Below are positions 33,944 through 47,716 of a stretch of 64,000 bases of DNA, in pieces (position 1 is the stretch's first letter; each line of letters starts with the position of its first letter). This DNA comes from Apostichopus japonicus. Taxonomy: Eukaryota; Echinodermata; Holothuroidea; Aspidochirotida; Stichopodidae. The stretch is taken from NCBI RefSeq assembly GCF_037975245.1, contig NC_092569.1:1715501-1779500 (forward strand). The letters run 5' to 3'. The notes under the pieces were generated by a model. That model made no database searches. It was not told the DNA's origin and saw nothing but the letters and a program-made list of their open reading frames with translations. Made by a program: the position numbers and the translations under genes.

Positions 33944-36900
33944 TGCCGTGAGCAACTTTGCTTCATTAATAAATCCGTGGTTTCAATTTCGCATGGCTTT
34001 TCCATATAGGCTAACATGCAAATTTACTTTCCTGAGGGTTTGGTGTCACGATAAGGAGGCACAACTTGAGTACCTACGTCATCGAATGAGGCCGCCAATG
34101 GACCACCAGTGGTTATCCTCAAACAGTTTGGGCCGCGGACTGTGGTCTGGGCTAGCCGCTCACAAACGGCCCAAGCCATTGCATTAGATGGACCCTGATC
34201 ATGTAATTTTACCTGTTCTGATATACCGTAGTATCTGATCTATATATTGTAGGTTGTTTGTATTGATTTTAGTAAATATTTGATACGTAATCCTGTGCTA
34301 GCGGGAGGGGTGAAGGGCCTAGTGGACTGTAGTGGCAATGAGTCGATGTCCCGAGCCTGTGGGATCAAGAGGTTGGAGACTACATATGGGGGAAAGAGTA
34401 ATGTATTCTCTTACAATATACTTTTAAGGCAAAATGCAGATTTCAAAAATGGGGCCATTGTGGCCGCATAATTGTCCCTGGGGTCCCGCTATCTGGCTCT
34501 ATAGAGACGTCACTGGATACAATTCGAGGCTGCGATTCATTCAAACAAAAGGAGTGACGTTAGAGGGTGCGTGGATATATATGTGAGGCTATATAAATTA
34601 GGTCTTCACACAAGGTTGTCCTAACAAATACTTTTATTGTTATGAGTGGCGTTGAAAATTGGGGTAGGCCTATACTCCTGGACACCACCCACCAGTACTC
34701 CCCTGGAAAACAGATAATCAGGAGAGTTTCTTGACTTCGTCAATTGCAATATTATTTTGAGGATAATATTCGTTTTTTTGTGTAATATATCATCACCGGG
34801 GGAACAAAACGTAAGCTACACACAAAAAGCTGTTTACAGATCTTGAAATAACACTTTCATACACTGTATTGTAGCCATCAAATCTTCACAAAGGCTTACT
34901 GTATTTTCTAACTCAAACCTGGAATTTCCCTGAGTCTCATAATAAGGTCAAAAACGGTCAGAACGTCTAGGAATTTATCTCTCTTTGTTGGTAAATAAGT
35001 TTATCAGACGACACCGTGCACCGCATTGAATTCCCAGCAATACTTTCAGGTCGTCCGACTTTTGACCCCGAGATTGATTCTAGGATACACCGTTTCCCTA
35101 GAAACGGAAATATGTGGGTTTCGGTAGTGTGTGAGGTTGTATACACCTAATAATGTATGAGGAATGTACACCGTACTACGCATGGAGCTGCTATAGTCGA
35201 GAGCATTAGTAACAGCTTGATGTTATGATGATGTGCCCCATAATTAGGTATGGGTACAATCATCAACCCCTATACGTCACGCCCCCCCCCCCGTGCACCC
35301 CAGATATACTCCATACTCACAAAAGATACTGTAAGTTTTGAGATGGGTCTGGGACTATGCTACAATGGATTTGCGCTCATACAAATAACTTACATTATGT
35401 TACAAAGTGTTTTACACATTTGAAAAGGATATAAAACAGTAGCCACAAACTATTATGGTGAGATGCAGTGAAAATTATATACATGTAACACATCGTAACC
35501 GAGACAAACATCAACATCCACAGCGTGAGTCGAGTCCCCCCTGCTTAATTGTTAGTTTAGCAAGAGTGGAAAGAGGGGGTCCGGAGGGGTGTGCGAACCT
35601 GTTCGGAAGCAGTAAGGGGCTATAAACGTAACCATCAATTATATCAAGTATTAGGCGGTAAGACAGGGGTTCCACCACCCCTTCCAGTCGCAGTCCCCCA
35701 CCCCTCTTTTACAAATTCATGTCCTTACACATGATTACATCGTTGTGAGAAAAAAAACCCATTGTGAACAATTACTTAAAATCCTCATTAAATGAAATAG
35801 GCACGGCTTATACGCTCTCAAAAATGTGTGAACTTACCATATAAAGTTATAAATTGTATTTTTTTTTAAAGATATTCGCCAGCTAGTCTTCTTTAGTTAG
35901 CAACAAAGGATCGGCGATAACGTTCGCCAGTCCAGTTTCGACAACCGACAGAAAATGACCGCTCAAATTAGTTCCATTTTCCTCACCAGTATATTAATAC
36001 AACCAAAACAAAGATGGCTTTTCCCCAACTCGTTGATTTATAGTGCGTGCATACGTCTTCAACTATGTTAACGGAGCAAGTATCATTATAAAAGTGATAG
36101 CACGTCCTATGCACCCCACTGTGAATGTTCCAAGTCTATTAGGTGGTGGTCTGCAGGTTCTGTATTGATCGGCCGGTAATCCTTAGAAACACCGGAATGG
36201 TGTTGTCTGGTGTTTTAGCGATCAGCTATTCTTCCTCGGATTAGAGAGAATACATTCATGACAATACATTGTCTGAAAGTTCAAAATATTATCGATTCTT
36301 ATAACCGATCCCGGTTCCAAAGTGTATGGACGCGTTTTGTGAATGCTTGGTCAAGTAGAATTCTGACGCTACAATAGAACGAGGGATCTGCTGCTAGGCA
36401 ATACAGCAAAAGTCAAGGTTAGCCGTATTGGACTATATGTAAAGACTGATTATGGTATTGAAAGGGTTTTCGAATAGGGTAATCAATTTACCTGGTACGT
36501 GTTAATTTGTAATCAATCAACTTCTGGCATTAGGCTAGAGGAACCTCTCATCTCCCCCCCCCCCCATCCCCTCCATGCAAAATATGAATTTTAAGTTCAT
36601 ATACGTACACTGTGTAGGAATGTGACTGGTTCAAATGCAAAAAGTGGGCCTATGTGAAATTCGACCCCAAAGTGTGCTATTATATATAATACCGGGGCAT
36701 GCGCATACTTTCAGATGATGATGGACAAGAAGCTATTCCATGGTTATTAGTTCATCCAAGAATAAACCCGTCTATATGCATATTCATTTGCTAAGAAAAA
36801 GTCATCAACCAAGATAGAGCCTGGGTCCAACTCTCCCCCCCCCCCCACCCCCCAAAAATGATCCATTCTCAACCCCAGTCCCCGGTACATTGAAACTGGA

Positions 36901-36947
36901 CCGTGTTACAGGACATGAATATTCATCAACCTTGGCCAACAATAAGC
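33944..36947. other. non-coding upstream DNA of the minus-strand gene
   Basis: Presumed promoter side of the minus-strand gene; an octamer-like ATGCAAAT (34015-34022) lies about 70 bp from the proposed ATG. Otherwise unique-looking sequence with G/C homopolymer runs near 35281 and 36548. No supported exon or mobile element. Confidence 0.4.
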
Positions 36948-37138
36948 CAGTTGGGACAATTTCCTTATGCTAATACCTCTCTAAACTGTACTTCAATATC
37001 ATGCTCTCAAAGCACTGGTACTAACAGTACAGACAGTTCCTAACCTTGATCTGTTAGAAACATGATATTCATACTGCTCGTACTGACAATACTGAAGCGG
37101 GACATGACACTACATTATAGAAAAGATTGTCCCAACTG
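36948..37138. mobile_element. foldback MITE copy 2
   Basis: Termini CAGTTGGGACAAT and ATTGTCCCAACTG are perfect inverted repeats of 13 bp. Internal complementarity continues (tactaacagtac against gtactgacaatac). No ORF. Confidence 0.8.
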
Positions 37139-37152
37139 GGTGCAACAATAAG

Positions 37153-37341
37153 CCAGTTAGACCTTTTTTTTATAAACTGTTCTTTCATATCACGCTTCAA
37201 AGCATTTGTACTAACAGTATATCATGTTTATCTGTGGTAAACGCTAGGAACTGTTTATACTGTCAGTATGAGTGTTTTCAAGCATGTTTTGTGATGACAG
37301 TATACAGTGGTTATAAGCATTAAAGAAAATTGTTCCAACTG
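37153..37341. mobile_element. foldback MITE copy 3, tandem to copy 2
   Basis: Starts CAGTTAGACC, ends TTGTTCCAACTG. The segment caacaataagc stands directly before both this and the previous copy, so the pair looks like a tandem duplication including a short flank. Confidence 0.75.
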
Positions 37342-38500
37342 GGCTGCTTCAACACTTGAATATGCGTTTATAACGTTCTGAGACCGGCAATTCGAAATCA
37401 TGTGTATAAAAAGTGCAGAAAATGTAACTTCAAACCTCAGAAATAACACATACAGCAAAATTTGAATGTAAATATAAGATAAACTTTTGCATGCCTTTCT
37501 GACTAAGATAATGTGTTGTATATATTCCCTTTCCGATTGAGGACTCGTGATATTCATATGACGTAGAATCGTCATCGCTCACAATCTCAATGTAAGGGAC
37601 CTGGGCTTGAGAGTGGAACAGTTAATTCTTCCATCATTGTTATATGTACTGCATGGAATTTAGGACAAATTTGAAAACAAATCATCTACTGCAAAAAGCT
37701 TTCCTTTGATGAAGAGGACACGAGGACCGTTTGCCGAGCCAAACTGAAGACGATGCTGCTATGTTGCTGTCGTTTCCTAACACTGATTCCGATATGTTCA
37801 TGACAACGACAAATTGAATAGCGCCCTCATTTACTGCACCAGGATCATATATACAAAGAGCGAATTTGGCCAACTGAAATGCAGGCGCCATGTTGTTACC
37901 CAACAACGCGCGTGTTCTAAAAATAGAATCCAACGTATCTTAATAGGTTATCTCACGCACATTAACAATGAGTAAAAACTGTACGAAAAGATCAGTTGAT
38001 TAGAAAATAGCTGTTTAAATAAAACTTCAGAATGTTAGTTGGGGATGTGGTACTGGAATCTAAGAGCAAAATCAGGATTTTTCTTACCTCTAACAATCCT
38101 GTACACCAGTAACACTTTTTTTATAACTTTATTTTATCTTTTCTAATTTTTTATGCTTTATATATTGTTGGTGGTACAGGTAGACTACTATGGGGAGGGG
38201 TGAAGAAAGGGATTGATTCTGAAACATGCCACGATATTTTAGCATTATCGCCGATAGTTTCTTAAAGACGTGGGAGAGTAACTGTACGAAAGTTAGACCA
38301 TTAGACCTACTGTGTGAGGTTTGTAATGTTGATTTTTCTGGGGGAGGGGTGTGGGGAATCTTTAATTGTTTCCCAGGATGTCATCCGGCTAGAATAGAGC
38401 AAACGGGCCTAACGTTAGATTAAACCTACTCACATCTCGCCAAAAAAAATGAATTAGCTGCTGCCTTCAGGTTACACGCCGAGCTTTAATTTCCCAGCTT
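37342..38500. other. non-coding DNA, nothing recognised
   Basis: Contains an open minus-strand stretch (37682-37933, 83 codons) with no splice-supported neighbours and no familiar motif, so it is not called as an exon. Confidence 0.4.
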
Positions 38501-38720
38501 TTGCGTTTCGTTGTTTTGCTAGAGTAACAGCACAGAGCGCAAGGCAGGTGTATCACGTGATCAGATTTGACCAATCGCAAGCTTTCCTTCTTTCAACACG
38601 GATTTTGCCAAACTCTGCACCATGCCAGTCCACTGGTACAGCGCTACAAATTCTGTGAGCGCTACCGCTGTACTTCCTGTTTCATCTCTTCCGCATGAAC
38701 CGTATAAGTTTACTCAGTTT
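38500..38720 (+). promoter_or_regulatory. promoter-like cluster (E-box, CCAAT, ETS-like)
   Basis: Within 130 bp: CACGTG (38554-38559), CCAAT (38571-38575) and an ETS-like ACTTCCTG (38672-38679), in a locally CpG-richer stretch followed by more CpGs to about 38,810. Could be the start of a plus-strand gene whose first intron fills the rest of the window. No TATA box or coding exon confirms it. Confidence 0.35.
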
Positions 38721-41700
38721 AGTACGACTACGAGTACGAAAGCAACCCGAGAGTAAGCTTCCGTCAAAATTTCGTGGAAGTGAAATAACTGCAGAAATTT
38801 CGAGCGCTGAAAAAGTTAACATTCTGAATTTCTAAGGTTTGCTCTTTTCGAATTTCATTGGTATTAAAGGCTTTCCAAATAATTACTGATCCTAGCCAGG
38901 GCCTAAAGCTATTGCTGACTTAGCCTAACGTTACAGTTTGTCCTACGCTTCGGTTGAGGCCTAATCTTATTTGTTAAGTTATAGTTATACCATATACTAA
39001 CTGACGTTGACCTGACTTTACTAGTAAGAGTTACGCAGACAGTAAAAACGGTAACTGCAAAAAGAAACAGAAAACTTGTTGAGAACATCATTTGCCTTAC
39101 CGAACAGTCATATTAATTCTTTGAAAGTAGCATAGTTGTAGTGTTTCTTTCTGTTAAGTTCTCGTTAAGACCCCTCGGGTATCACAGCGAGGATGTTGGT
39201 ATATACGCAGCGCAGCAGTGCTATAGTAACAATGCGTGGGCAATCTTAGTTTTAAATACCTCAAGAATAGGGCTCTATTTATCGGCCAAGGATTGTGTAT
39301 TCCAGTCTTTTATAGTCCTAGGATAGAAACTATACTGAAAAGCATGATGATTATGTGGAATTTGAGTAAAGCGGCCACGTCTCCCGGGTTTCAAGAAGGG
39401 ATTAGGCCTAGTCTCGTTTGGGACTGCAACTACTCGTCAGTCATATTAGCCTAAGTTAGCTTATATACATCTAACTTCTTTAAAACTAAAGGAGCTTAAG
39501 GAATAGCCTAAATCCATAACTACAAAAATTCCTCTTGGAAGTTGGAGTCTAGCTCACAGCGATAGCCTGGTCTAAAGCTAGACATAGTTAAAGTTGGAAT
39601 CCAACTTTAATCCAACTTGGATTAGGTCTATATCTGATGGATTTATTCACTTAACTCCGCATAGCCTAGCCTTCCACAAGTTCTAGGATATAACTTCAGC
39701 AGTTTCTATCAAAGTTAGGCCTTGTTTCATGTATTGTTAGGTGAAACAGAACAAAAGTACCTTTACAACTTGGCTACCCAATAGCAGTCACATGCAAACT
39801 TTCCCTTGGCAACGTAAATATCTTCTTTGCTGCACATCCTCTTAAGTCTTAGTAAATGCAGATCGTTGATAGCTGCCTGCAATATATATGACAGTACAAT
39901 TCAACAGATTTGGACTAATGTAGCACAGCTGCTATGGTATGTAATGTACTGTCATAGAACTATAGGCCTACATTTTCTTGTAATTTGCTAACTACTGTGA
40001 AAACCAGATGGCAAAAGTCATAGGCTAGATACGAACGTTACCATAATAGGATTGGATGTTCCTTTTAGTTTTCACCTAGGCACTGTCTCCCAATTTCAAA
40101 TCAAAAGAATCTAGAGTTTCCATAGTCAGGCCAAAGTAAGGCTAACTTCAAGAAAATGAATTTAACAATTTGGTCAACTAAATACACTAAATACAGTAGG
40201 TTTTATCCTACTTAAAACATAGCGTATGAATTAGTATTGTATTGGCAGGCAATTTCACTATGCCTAACACAGTCTGACATAAGACTGCTCTTATTCCTTA
40301 CGTAAGACTATCCTAATGTATGTAATTGCACTAAGTTTTGTCTTTAACATAAAGTATTAGCTAGTCAATAATTATACAAAGCCTAAGTGTGTGCAAGTAT
40401 GGTAGAAATCATCTACCAACAGAGAATAACATCTCTAACTATTTAAATTAGTGCTATTCAAAGCACATCCATGAATATTCCCCAGTGTTTATATATATTG
40501 GAGATATTAATCATTAGTGTCTTTTGATGTTAGCATCACAGGTGAATGTAGCCACGTACACAGGAAAATATGTTCAATGATTTTCAATGGGCCGGTTTTC
40601 AGAAGTGAAACTATAAAGATTGTGTTTTAATCTGTGGTCCTTGTTGAATTCATTTTACCTTGTGTGCATATCTACCACAATCTCATGATTTGGTGTTCTG
40701 TACTGTTAAGTGAGTGAACTATTTAGCAATGTAACATGTTTTTCTGGACCAAGGAGAAGGATGTTTTTCTGCAGATAACCAGATTATAAGCTACCTTGTT
40801 CAAGTTGCAATAACTTAAATCTTTATAGCAAACTAACCCAGGCATGTCTTCAGTAATCTTGCTTTGCATCCAACTTTGCTATTTGAAAAAAACCTCATTT
40901 AATCAGGATTTTTCTTTTTGATGTGCACATGTGCACAACACTTTATGTATTTATATAGCTGAACAAATTATGTAGCTAATAGCTATGATGGTGATTGCAC
41001 TGAATACTAACTTCATGCAAATATATGTACATAATTAGAATACTCTTAAATTTATGCATGTCTGATCTGTTGTTAGATGTTGACACATGTCGACTGTTGG
41101 CAAGTTGAAGGGCAGAACGTTTCCAGTTATGGTGATGTCTGTCAGAGCTACATATATATCATGTGTTTGAGTAAAGAAGAAAGTCAATTTTCAATAGATC
41201 TAATCTGCTATGTACTTCCATGTAAATCATTCATTTGGATAGTTTCAAAGCACTTGAATTTGTTCTGATTTTGTTTCCATGATGATATTTCCCATCAGAC
41301 AATTACACTTGAGCTCATTCATTCATTATGTCAGTATACTGTGTAAATGCTCATTAACAATTCTATGTACCAATAGAAGGCATACAGAACATATAATTCA
41401 CTTTCAATATGAGTATCAACACTTGGCTAATAATATCCCTAGCCAGGGTTTACCCTGCCAATCACTCCTCGTGCACCACACTGTGTTGGCAAACTGAAGG
41501 TGTGCAGTCCTGAGTTCCCTGCTTTCAAGCAAGAGATGAAGAAGAAAGTCAGAATGAAGAGATACTCGTTATGTAGGTTCATTTTGGAAGAGGGAGTACA
41601 TATACATGACATGAAATATATGAATGGTCTATTTAAAATGCTAAAATATTAGGGTCAGTCATGCATCAATGCTATCATGATAGACCTGAACCTAGGTCAA

Positions 41701-43167
41701 GCCTTGGTTTAGCAAAGTAAAAAGAATCAGAGTGAAATATATGAATACATGTTCTATTTAAAATGCTAAATATGAGGGTCAGTCATGGAACTATCTAGGC
41801 CATCAGTGCTATCTTTGTAGACCAGTACCTAGGTCAAGCCTTGGTTATTTAGCATATTTAATAGAATCAGAGTGACTTTTTCTCTAGATATCATTTTATC
41901 CATATACTGTATGCCTCGTATCATTACTACAGTACATATACTGTAGCATTGTCCAAATAATATATTAAGTACAGCCGGCCCTACATGAAGCCAACTATAT
42001 GTTAATATATATATGTTTTGATTCAGAGAGCTAAACTCCTAATTAAGAGGAAAGGTGACAGTGACCTAGTTAAGTGAATTGGGAGGGGTGGGAGAGGGGA
42101 ACAGGGCTTAATCTTACCAAGTTTTACAGATTGCGTACATGGGATGGGTGGACATTTTGAGATTACACAAATACTCTAAAGATCCTTGTTGTCTGTAAAT
42201 TAATCATAACAACCTGTCTTTGTTTTGGCCATAGGTTTGATATAGTTTCTTCTAATATCACACACAACCATATGTCGTGGGTCGTTTGTACTACACAATT
42301 ACAATTTACAAGGAATGCAATCTTAACATTACAGATCTAATCTGTCGTTTACATGTCATATTTTCTCATTATTATCCTAAATTTACTAGTTTGCACTTTT
42401 TCCAGCTTTTGTCTCGGTACTTCCATCTGGAAGCAAGTAAAGGTCAAACGTATTGAAAAATATAAACTCCACTGTTTCATTTCCTTGGTTGTCATGGCAA
42501 CCCTCATGACCGTTCGTTGCACTACATCAATTCATTTAAATGAAACCAAGATACTGAAAGTGTTTGAGGTATTATGATTGGACTCCTGGTACTGTTAGCT
42601 GCACTTGATTGCTTTAAAAATTAATTAACCGAATTACAAGTGCCCTTTCGTGAAGCCTGATTGGAAGAATATCGTCTTTCTATGCATACATGTACATGTA
42701 CATATCTTTGCGAGCTCTGCTGTGTGGTCTGCACTGTACGTATAATTTGCTGGAACTTTGCGTCCAGACATTTTTAAGAAACATTCAACACGTGCTGTGT
42801 CCCTTCAACTTATCTGGGAATTGCAATGCCAAATGCGATGCAAAATGGGCATATATTGCTCTACAGGTGCAGAGATGTACAGTATAAAATAGTTTTATAC
42901 ACAAGATCCATAGTGTTTTATAGTGACAAAATTCAGATGCTTTAAGAACTGTAACTCAAAGTTTAAGGGTTGTATTTTGAATAAAAGCCAACAATGAAAG
43001 CTAGATATATATACAGTAAATTATGTTTTGCTTTCTCAGAAGTATCGCATCGATTGAGCAGTCTGCAAACTGTTAAGCCCATGACCCATGAGCTTCCATG
43101 TCAACTGAGCCATGACCAACCAAATCCCCTCTCCCACCGTACTCAGGAATCAGATACTTGTAAAGCA
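38720..43167. other. non-coding DNA, includes a 2-copy duplication at 41605-41873
   Basis: No supported exon. A roughly 135-bp tandem duplication is visible (ctatttaaaatgctaaa, gagggtcagtcatg, cctaggtcaagccttggtt in both halves). Many small taggcct-type words near 38.9-40.3 kb. Confidence 0.5.
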
Positions 43168-43324
43168 TAATCAAAATAAAATAAAACTGTTAGCAAACTG
43201 CTTATCCACTAGAGAGCCTGTGTAGGAGAATGTGTAAAAGTAAGTTGGCCTGACGTTTTAATCCTAGCAGGATCTTCAGAAGATCCTGCTAGGATCGAAA
43301 CGTCAGGCCAACTTACTTTTACAC
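43168..43324. repeat. dispersed repeat ending in a 46-bp-arm palindrome
   Basis: 43168-43270 aligns with 12222-12325. 43232-43277 and 43279-43324 are reverse complements apart from two adjacent bases, around a single central A. The arms contain ggcctgacgttt and atcctagcaggatcttc. Confidence 0.9.
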
Positions 43325-46300
43325 ACTTATAAAGCATGAAATCTAACTTTGACAGTGGACTTTGGCAAGCTCCTAAAGCTATACAAATCTAAAAAAAAAT
43401 CCAACGTCTTGAAAAATAATAGGGACCCTCTGAAACACTATTGGCTCACCCCAAACAAGATCATTTGCTGATATCGTCCATATTTGACATCCACGATTAA
43501 TTTTGCAAATTATGCTTTATCCAAATAAAATGAATGAACTGCATCATTAATTGTTTATCATTATATCAGCAACATCCTTAGGAGGCTACTGCATGGAGGT
43601 AGGAGTTGGGTCAACTGCAGGAAATGGTTTAGTGCTCAGCTTTTGTGTAGGTTGTTAGAACTGTCTGAGACCAGTCTCTTATGAATATTATGGTTCCTGT
43701 GAAGTTAATACATAAAAACAATGTATCCAGTACAGTACTATACTGTACATCTTTCCAGTTGTCTAGCAAGATGACCATTTTGCATAGCATGCTAATTTGC
43801 TATGACACACCTGTAGATAAATGATTTATTGCAATGTGCGTCATTTTACAGGTCTCTGTGTTAAACTGTTAATAAAATTATTTTTGAAATCTCAGACTTG
43901 GTTTATTCTCCATTTATAGGTGAGAAGTAAAGGCATTGAAGACTCGCCCCAAAGCACATGCCGGGCTCTGAAAAAGTTAACTTTCCGTTGCTTGCAAGTG
44001 AAGTTTTCTGCTTGTCGCTTCAAAATGCAGACAGTAATGAAATGTGATACCTTGTTATCTTTAGCTGGACCTGAGATGTCCATCGCTGTATCGTTTGTAC
44101 ACTGTGCTGTGTGTATTGACCGCAGCTGTATGTAATGACTTTACACTAGTGTCTAATTACCGACGTTAGCAAGCTGCTTGCGTATTTTCTGGGATCGATG
44201 GTGGTGTCTAACACTTCTGTTACACCTCATTCGAAACTAGGTCAGATTACTGGCATTACAGGTAGACATTTCTTTTTGTGCGAGTCTTCACACCCTTTAA
44301 GCTAGACACAACATACAGTAATTGTCATTCAAATGTGTATAAGGTTATTTATTTCAAGTTTTAGGGGGGTTCCTCTAGTCTTTATCATTAAATTGACATC
44401 GTTGACTGTATATATATAAACGATGTTTAGTCATACCTGTGAATGACCTTCTCTCATGTCCTGTGTAGTGACTCATGAGAAGTCATTGGCAACTTTGTTA
44501 CATTATGGAAGCAATTTTCTGTCATTAACTGGAGTGGTTTGTTTACATTAGGCTTCCATATGGTAGCACTCACATCTAGAGTGTGGCATCCATCTTTACA
44601 CATAAATGTACATCTAATTGAGTGCATGCTCAGGACATTTATAGATTGATAGAATTTGAGGGGCAACAAAGGCAAAATGAGGAAGTGTCACCTCTCCGTA
44701 AATTAACGGATCAATTTTGGGTGTCCCGATCGTTCGGTGAAACAGGAAAGCCTTTTATATAGAAAGAGGTAAAAGCAGGAAGTTGCTACTTTGTTTCATT
44801 GGAAAAGTAACAGCTCTCTGGTGAAAGTAACAAGAGGCAGTTGCATGCAAGTTATGTTAATTACTCACTTACATGTCTCCTCAAAACCTTGGTACTCTCA
44901 ATCTACCATGAACCCGGTAACCTTTCTAACCTTATAAATACACTCTTGGTGATTAGTCATTATTTACCATTCAGTGATCCTATGACTCAATCTAACAACC
45001 AAAGTGTCTACAAGTGTGTTTTCAAGTAGAGTATTCAAATCCACTTTATTTGGTATCCATCCAGAATCCATTCAGTGTGCTCCCTCATGTCTGAGCTTGT
45101 ATCCATTGTACTGAACAGCTCAATCAGTATCATTTTTGAATTTGTTTACTTTTTGGAGGGGGTGGGGGGAGGGTGGGAAGCAGGGGAGGGAGGGTGGGAA
45201 GCAGGGGGAGGTGGGTGGGTTCTAGCTCCTGCTTTTGCCCATTGTTAATGGACTATTTGGGACATGTGTACCAGTTGCCTGAATTGCTGCCATTACCCCC
45301 CTCTCGCCCACCCCCCCCCTCGACTTTGAAACCAGATACTGTTTGTGTGTACCAACAATATCGTTCCCCTTAGCCTCTTACAAAATCACAGAAGAGATAA
45401 AAAAACGACCTCAACCACATATTCTCAACTTCTCACACTTTGCTCTCGGATTCATCAGATATGACACCTCCCAAATTGGAATTTTTTTATACCAGCTGCT
45501 CTTCTGTTATGCGAAAAATGTCCGTGTTCAGATGATTTTAAGTCTTGTTTGCCGTAATCATCTTTGGTCAGTTTGGGTGTCTGTCTGGCCAATACATGCT
45601 CAATAGTCCATGTATCATGATGTTGTTGAGTACACATGATATACCATATACACTGTATTTACTTTACACCTCTCACCTATCTCCACTCAAAATATGCACT
45701 TTTACTTCTAAACGTACCCTAACCTGCAAAAAATTGGTTAAAACGTATGTGTGCTGTTTCAGAAAGTTTAGAGTGCATGAAAGTAAACAGCATGTGAATT
45801 GAAACTATAATGGCTTGTGGAATTGACGTAGTAAACTGGTTTCAATTTATTCTGTTGGTAGCATACATAGTAAAAGTAATTGATTCTTCATATTCCATAT
45901 TGACTTGTTAGGTGGCAGAAATATTTTAGGCTTTCCAAAGTGTTACGGTTTAAAGTACCCTTTTGAGTTGATTGGCAATATTTTTCCCAAACATTTAGAT
46001 TTTCCATTTCTTGCATTTTGAGTCAGACTAGAAAGTATCCTGGTGGCAAAAACAAAAACAGGACTGAAACAAATTTAGTAAATATGCACTCATAACCATT
46101 TTATCTGGTGAAAAAAATCTAAATACATAATAAATAAACAGAAATTTATTTCAACTTAAAATACTTAACAATAATTTGTAACTTTAATTTCTTTCATATC
46201 ATGGTGAACACATCAGTTCTATCGTCATGGTAATTGGGTCACTTAGCAACTGTCCAGATTGTGTTAGCAGCATGTTCAGAGTGCTGATTGATTTTAAATT

Positions 46301-47262
46301 TGTTTCTTCTAATTCAGTTGTGGTTTATGTTTGACCCTTAGGTGGTCAGTAACCGCATGTAATATATTCATTAACTTAAAACTTAATTATTAACGTCATT
46401 TAAAAGAGCCTTAGTCTGTATTGTAAATCATGCCGGGAATTAAAGGGAATCTAAGGGATTTTACAGTAGATGCACCTTGGTATGGCTGAAAAAATCAGAA
46501 ACAAACAATTCCCCATCAAAACATCAGCAATGACTCAATCCGTTGCTATGGCTACGAAGGTAGCTTTTTTTCTGTGATATTACTTAAGTACTACTAGATA
46601 GGTTTGAGCTAGGTTAAGTTACCTCATTTACATCTTACTTACTCTCCTAGGGTATTCATAAGTAGTAGTACCCAGATCAGCCTAGCCTACATAACGACTG
46701 GTAACATTCTTACCCTACACCACCCATGAACCTCTACAAAGGTCACTGCCATCTTCCTTCCAAATCTACCTTCCGAATCTACCATTCCAGTAATGGATAC
46801 ATATGCATATTTAACACATTTTTCCAGTCTTTTAAAATCAATATGTTGGACTAATAATTAACTGTAATTGATACTACATGTACTGTAGATTGAACTCTTC
46901 AGTCATGTACATGCCATGTACAAGGAAGTATAAACATCACATATTTACACGTCTGACTTGGAAACATGTTAGTCGAGGTCATTGATCTTTTCAGGACAGA
47001 CATAACTTAGAAATCAATAATGTTGATGTATACATAGAAGTGATCAGAGATTATAGCATAATTTGTCTTGTCTGTTAGGGTCCTGAATCCACATTGGGTT
47101 TCCTAGGAAACAAAAATAGTAGCTTTTTGCCTATTAAAGAGCTTTGTTGTTGAGATTTAGATTTTATCTTCACCCTCATCCCTCCTGAAGCAGTTCTGTA
47201 CTCAAGGGCATACATACTAAATTCGGTGCGATGTCTAGAGCTCTTTGAAGGCCATGGTGATT
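43325..47262. other. non-coding DNA, nothing recognised
   Basis: Several ORFs of 60-90 codons on both strands lack splice-supported partners and familiar motifs. G-rich and C-rich tracts at 45156-45217 and 45295-45320. Confidence 0.4.
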
Positions 47263-47270
47263 GTCTCAAT

Positions 47271-47708
47271 TAGGGATGCACCGGATATCCGGTCCGGCCG
47301 GACTATCCGGCCGGATGGTGAGCAAATATTCGGTTCCGGTTCCGGCCGGATATTTTTCAAAATCCGGCCGTATCTTTTTCAAATTAGGCCTGAATTATTC
47401 CTTAAAAAGGTGTTGGTATTAACTTAAATCACTGTAAACTATTTCCAAAAATTAATAAAAACATTCAAAGTAAAGAAAAATTAGGTTTAACATGTTTAAT
47501 TTAATTTTCTCAATGGTCTGACCCACTGTTTCTAAAGATCAACCAAAATAATACTCCTTGTTTCGTACTCCTACTTCTTATTAATGATTTTCTTTTGTGT
47601 AATGAAAAAATCCGGTTCCGGCCGGATTTTATCCGGCCGGATTTCATGTACTATCCGGCAAAATCCGGTTCCGGCCGGATCCAAAAATTTGGATCCGGTG
47701 CATCCCTA
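47271..47708. mobile_element. hAT-type MITE, 438 bp, with 8-bp target duplication
   Basis: Terminal inverted repeats TAGGGATGCACCGGAT, flanked by a perfect 8-bp duplication gtctcaat (47263-47270 and 47709-47716). Both ends are packed with CCGGCCGGA words and the middle is AT-rich and non-coding. The TIR start and 8-bp duplication are hallmarks of the hAT superfamily. Perfect TSD suggests a fairly recent insertion. Confidence 0.93.
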
Positions 47709-47716
47709 GTCTCAAT

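Noticed and set aside
37682-37933. 83-codon minus-strand ORF as an upstream exon of the minus-strand gene
   Set aside because: No donor in a phase matching the 33426 acceptor was evident, and a closer exon fits well.
42353-42577. 74-codon hydrophobic ORF
   Set aside because: No splice-supported neighbours or recognisable motif; AT-rich DNA often gives hydrophobic open stretches.
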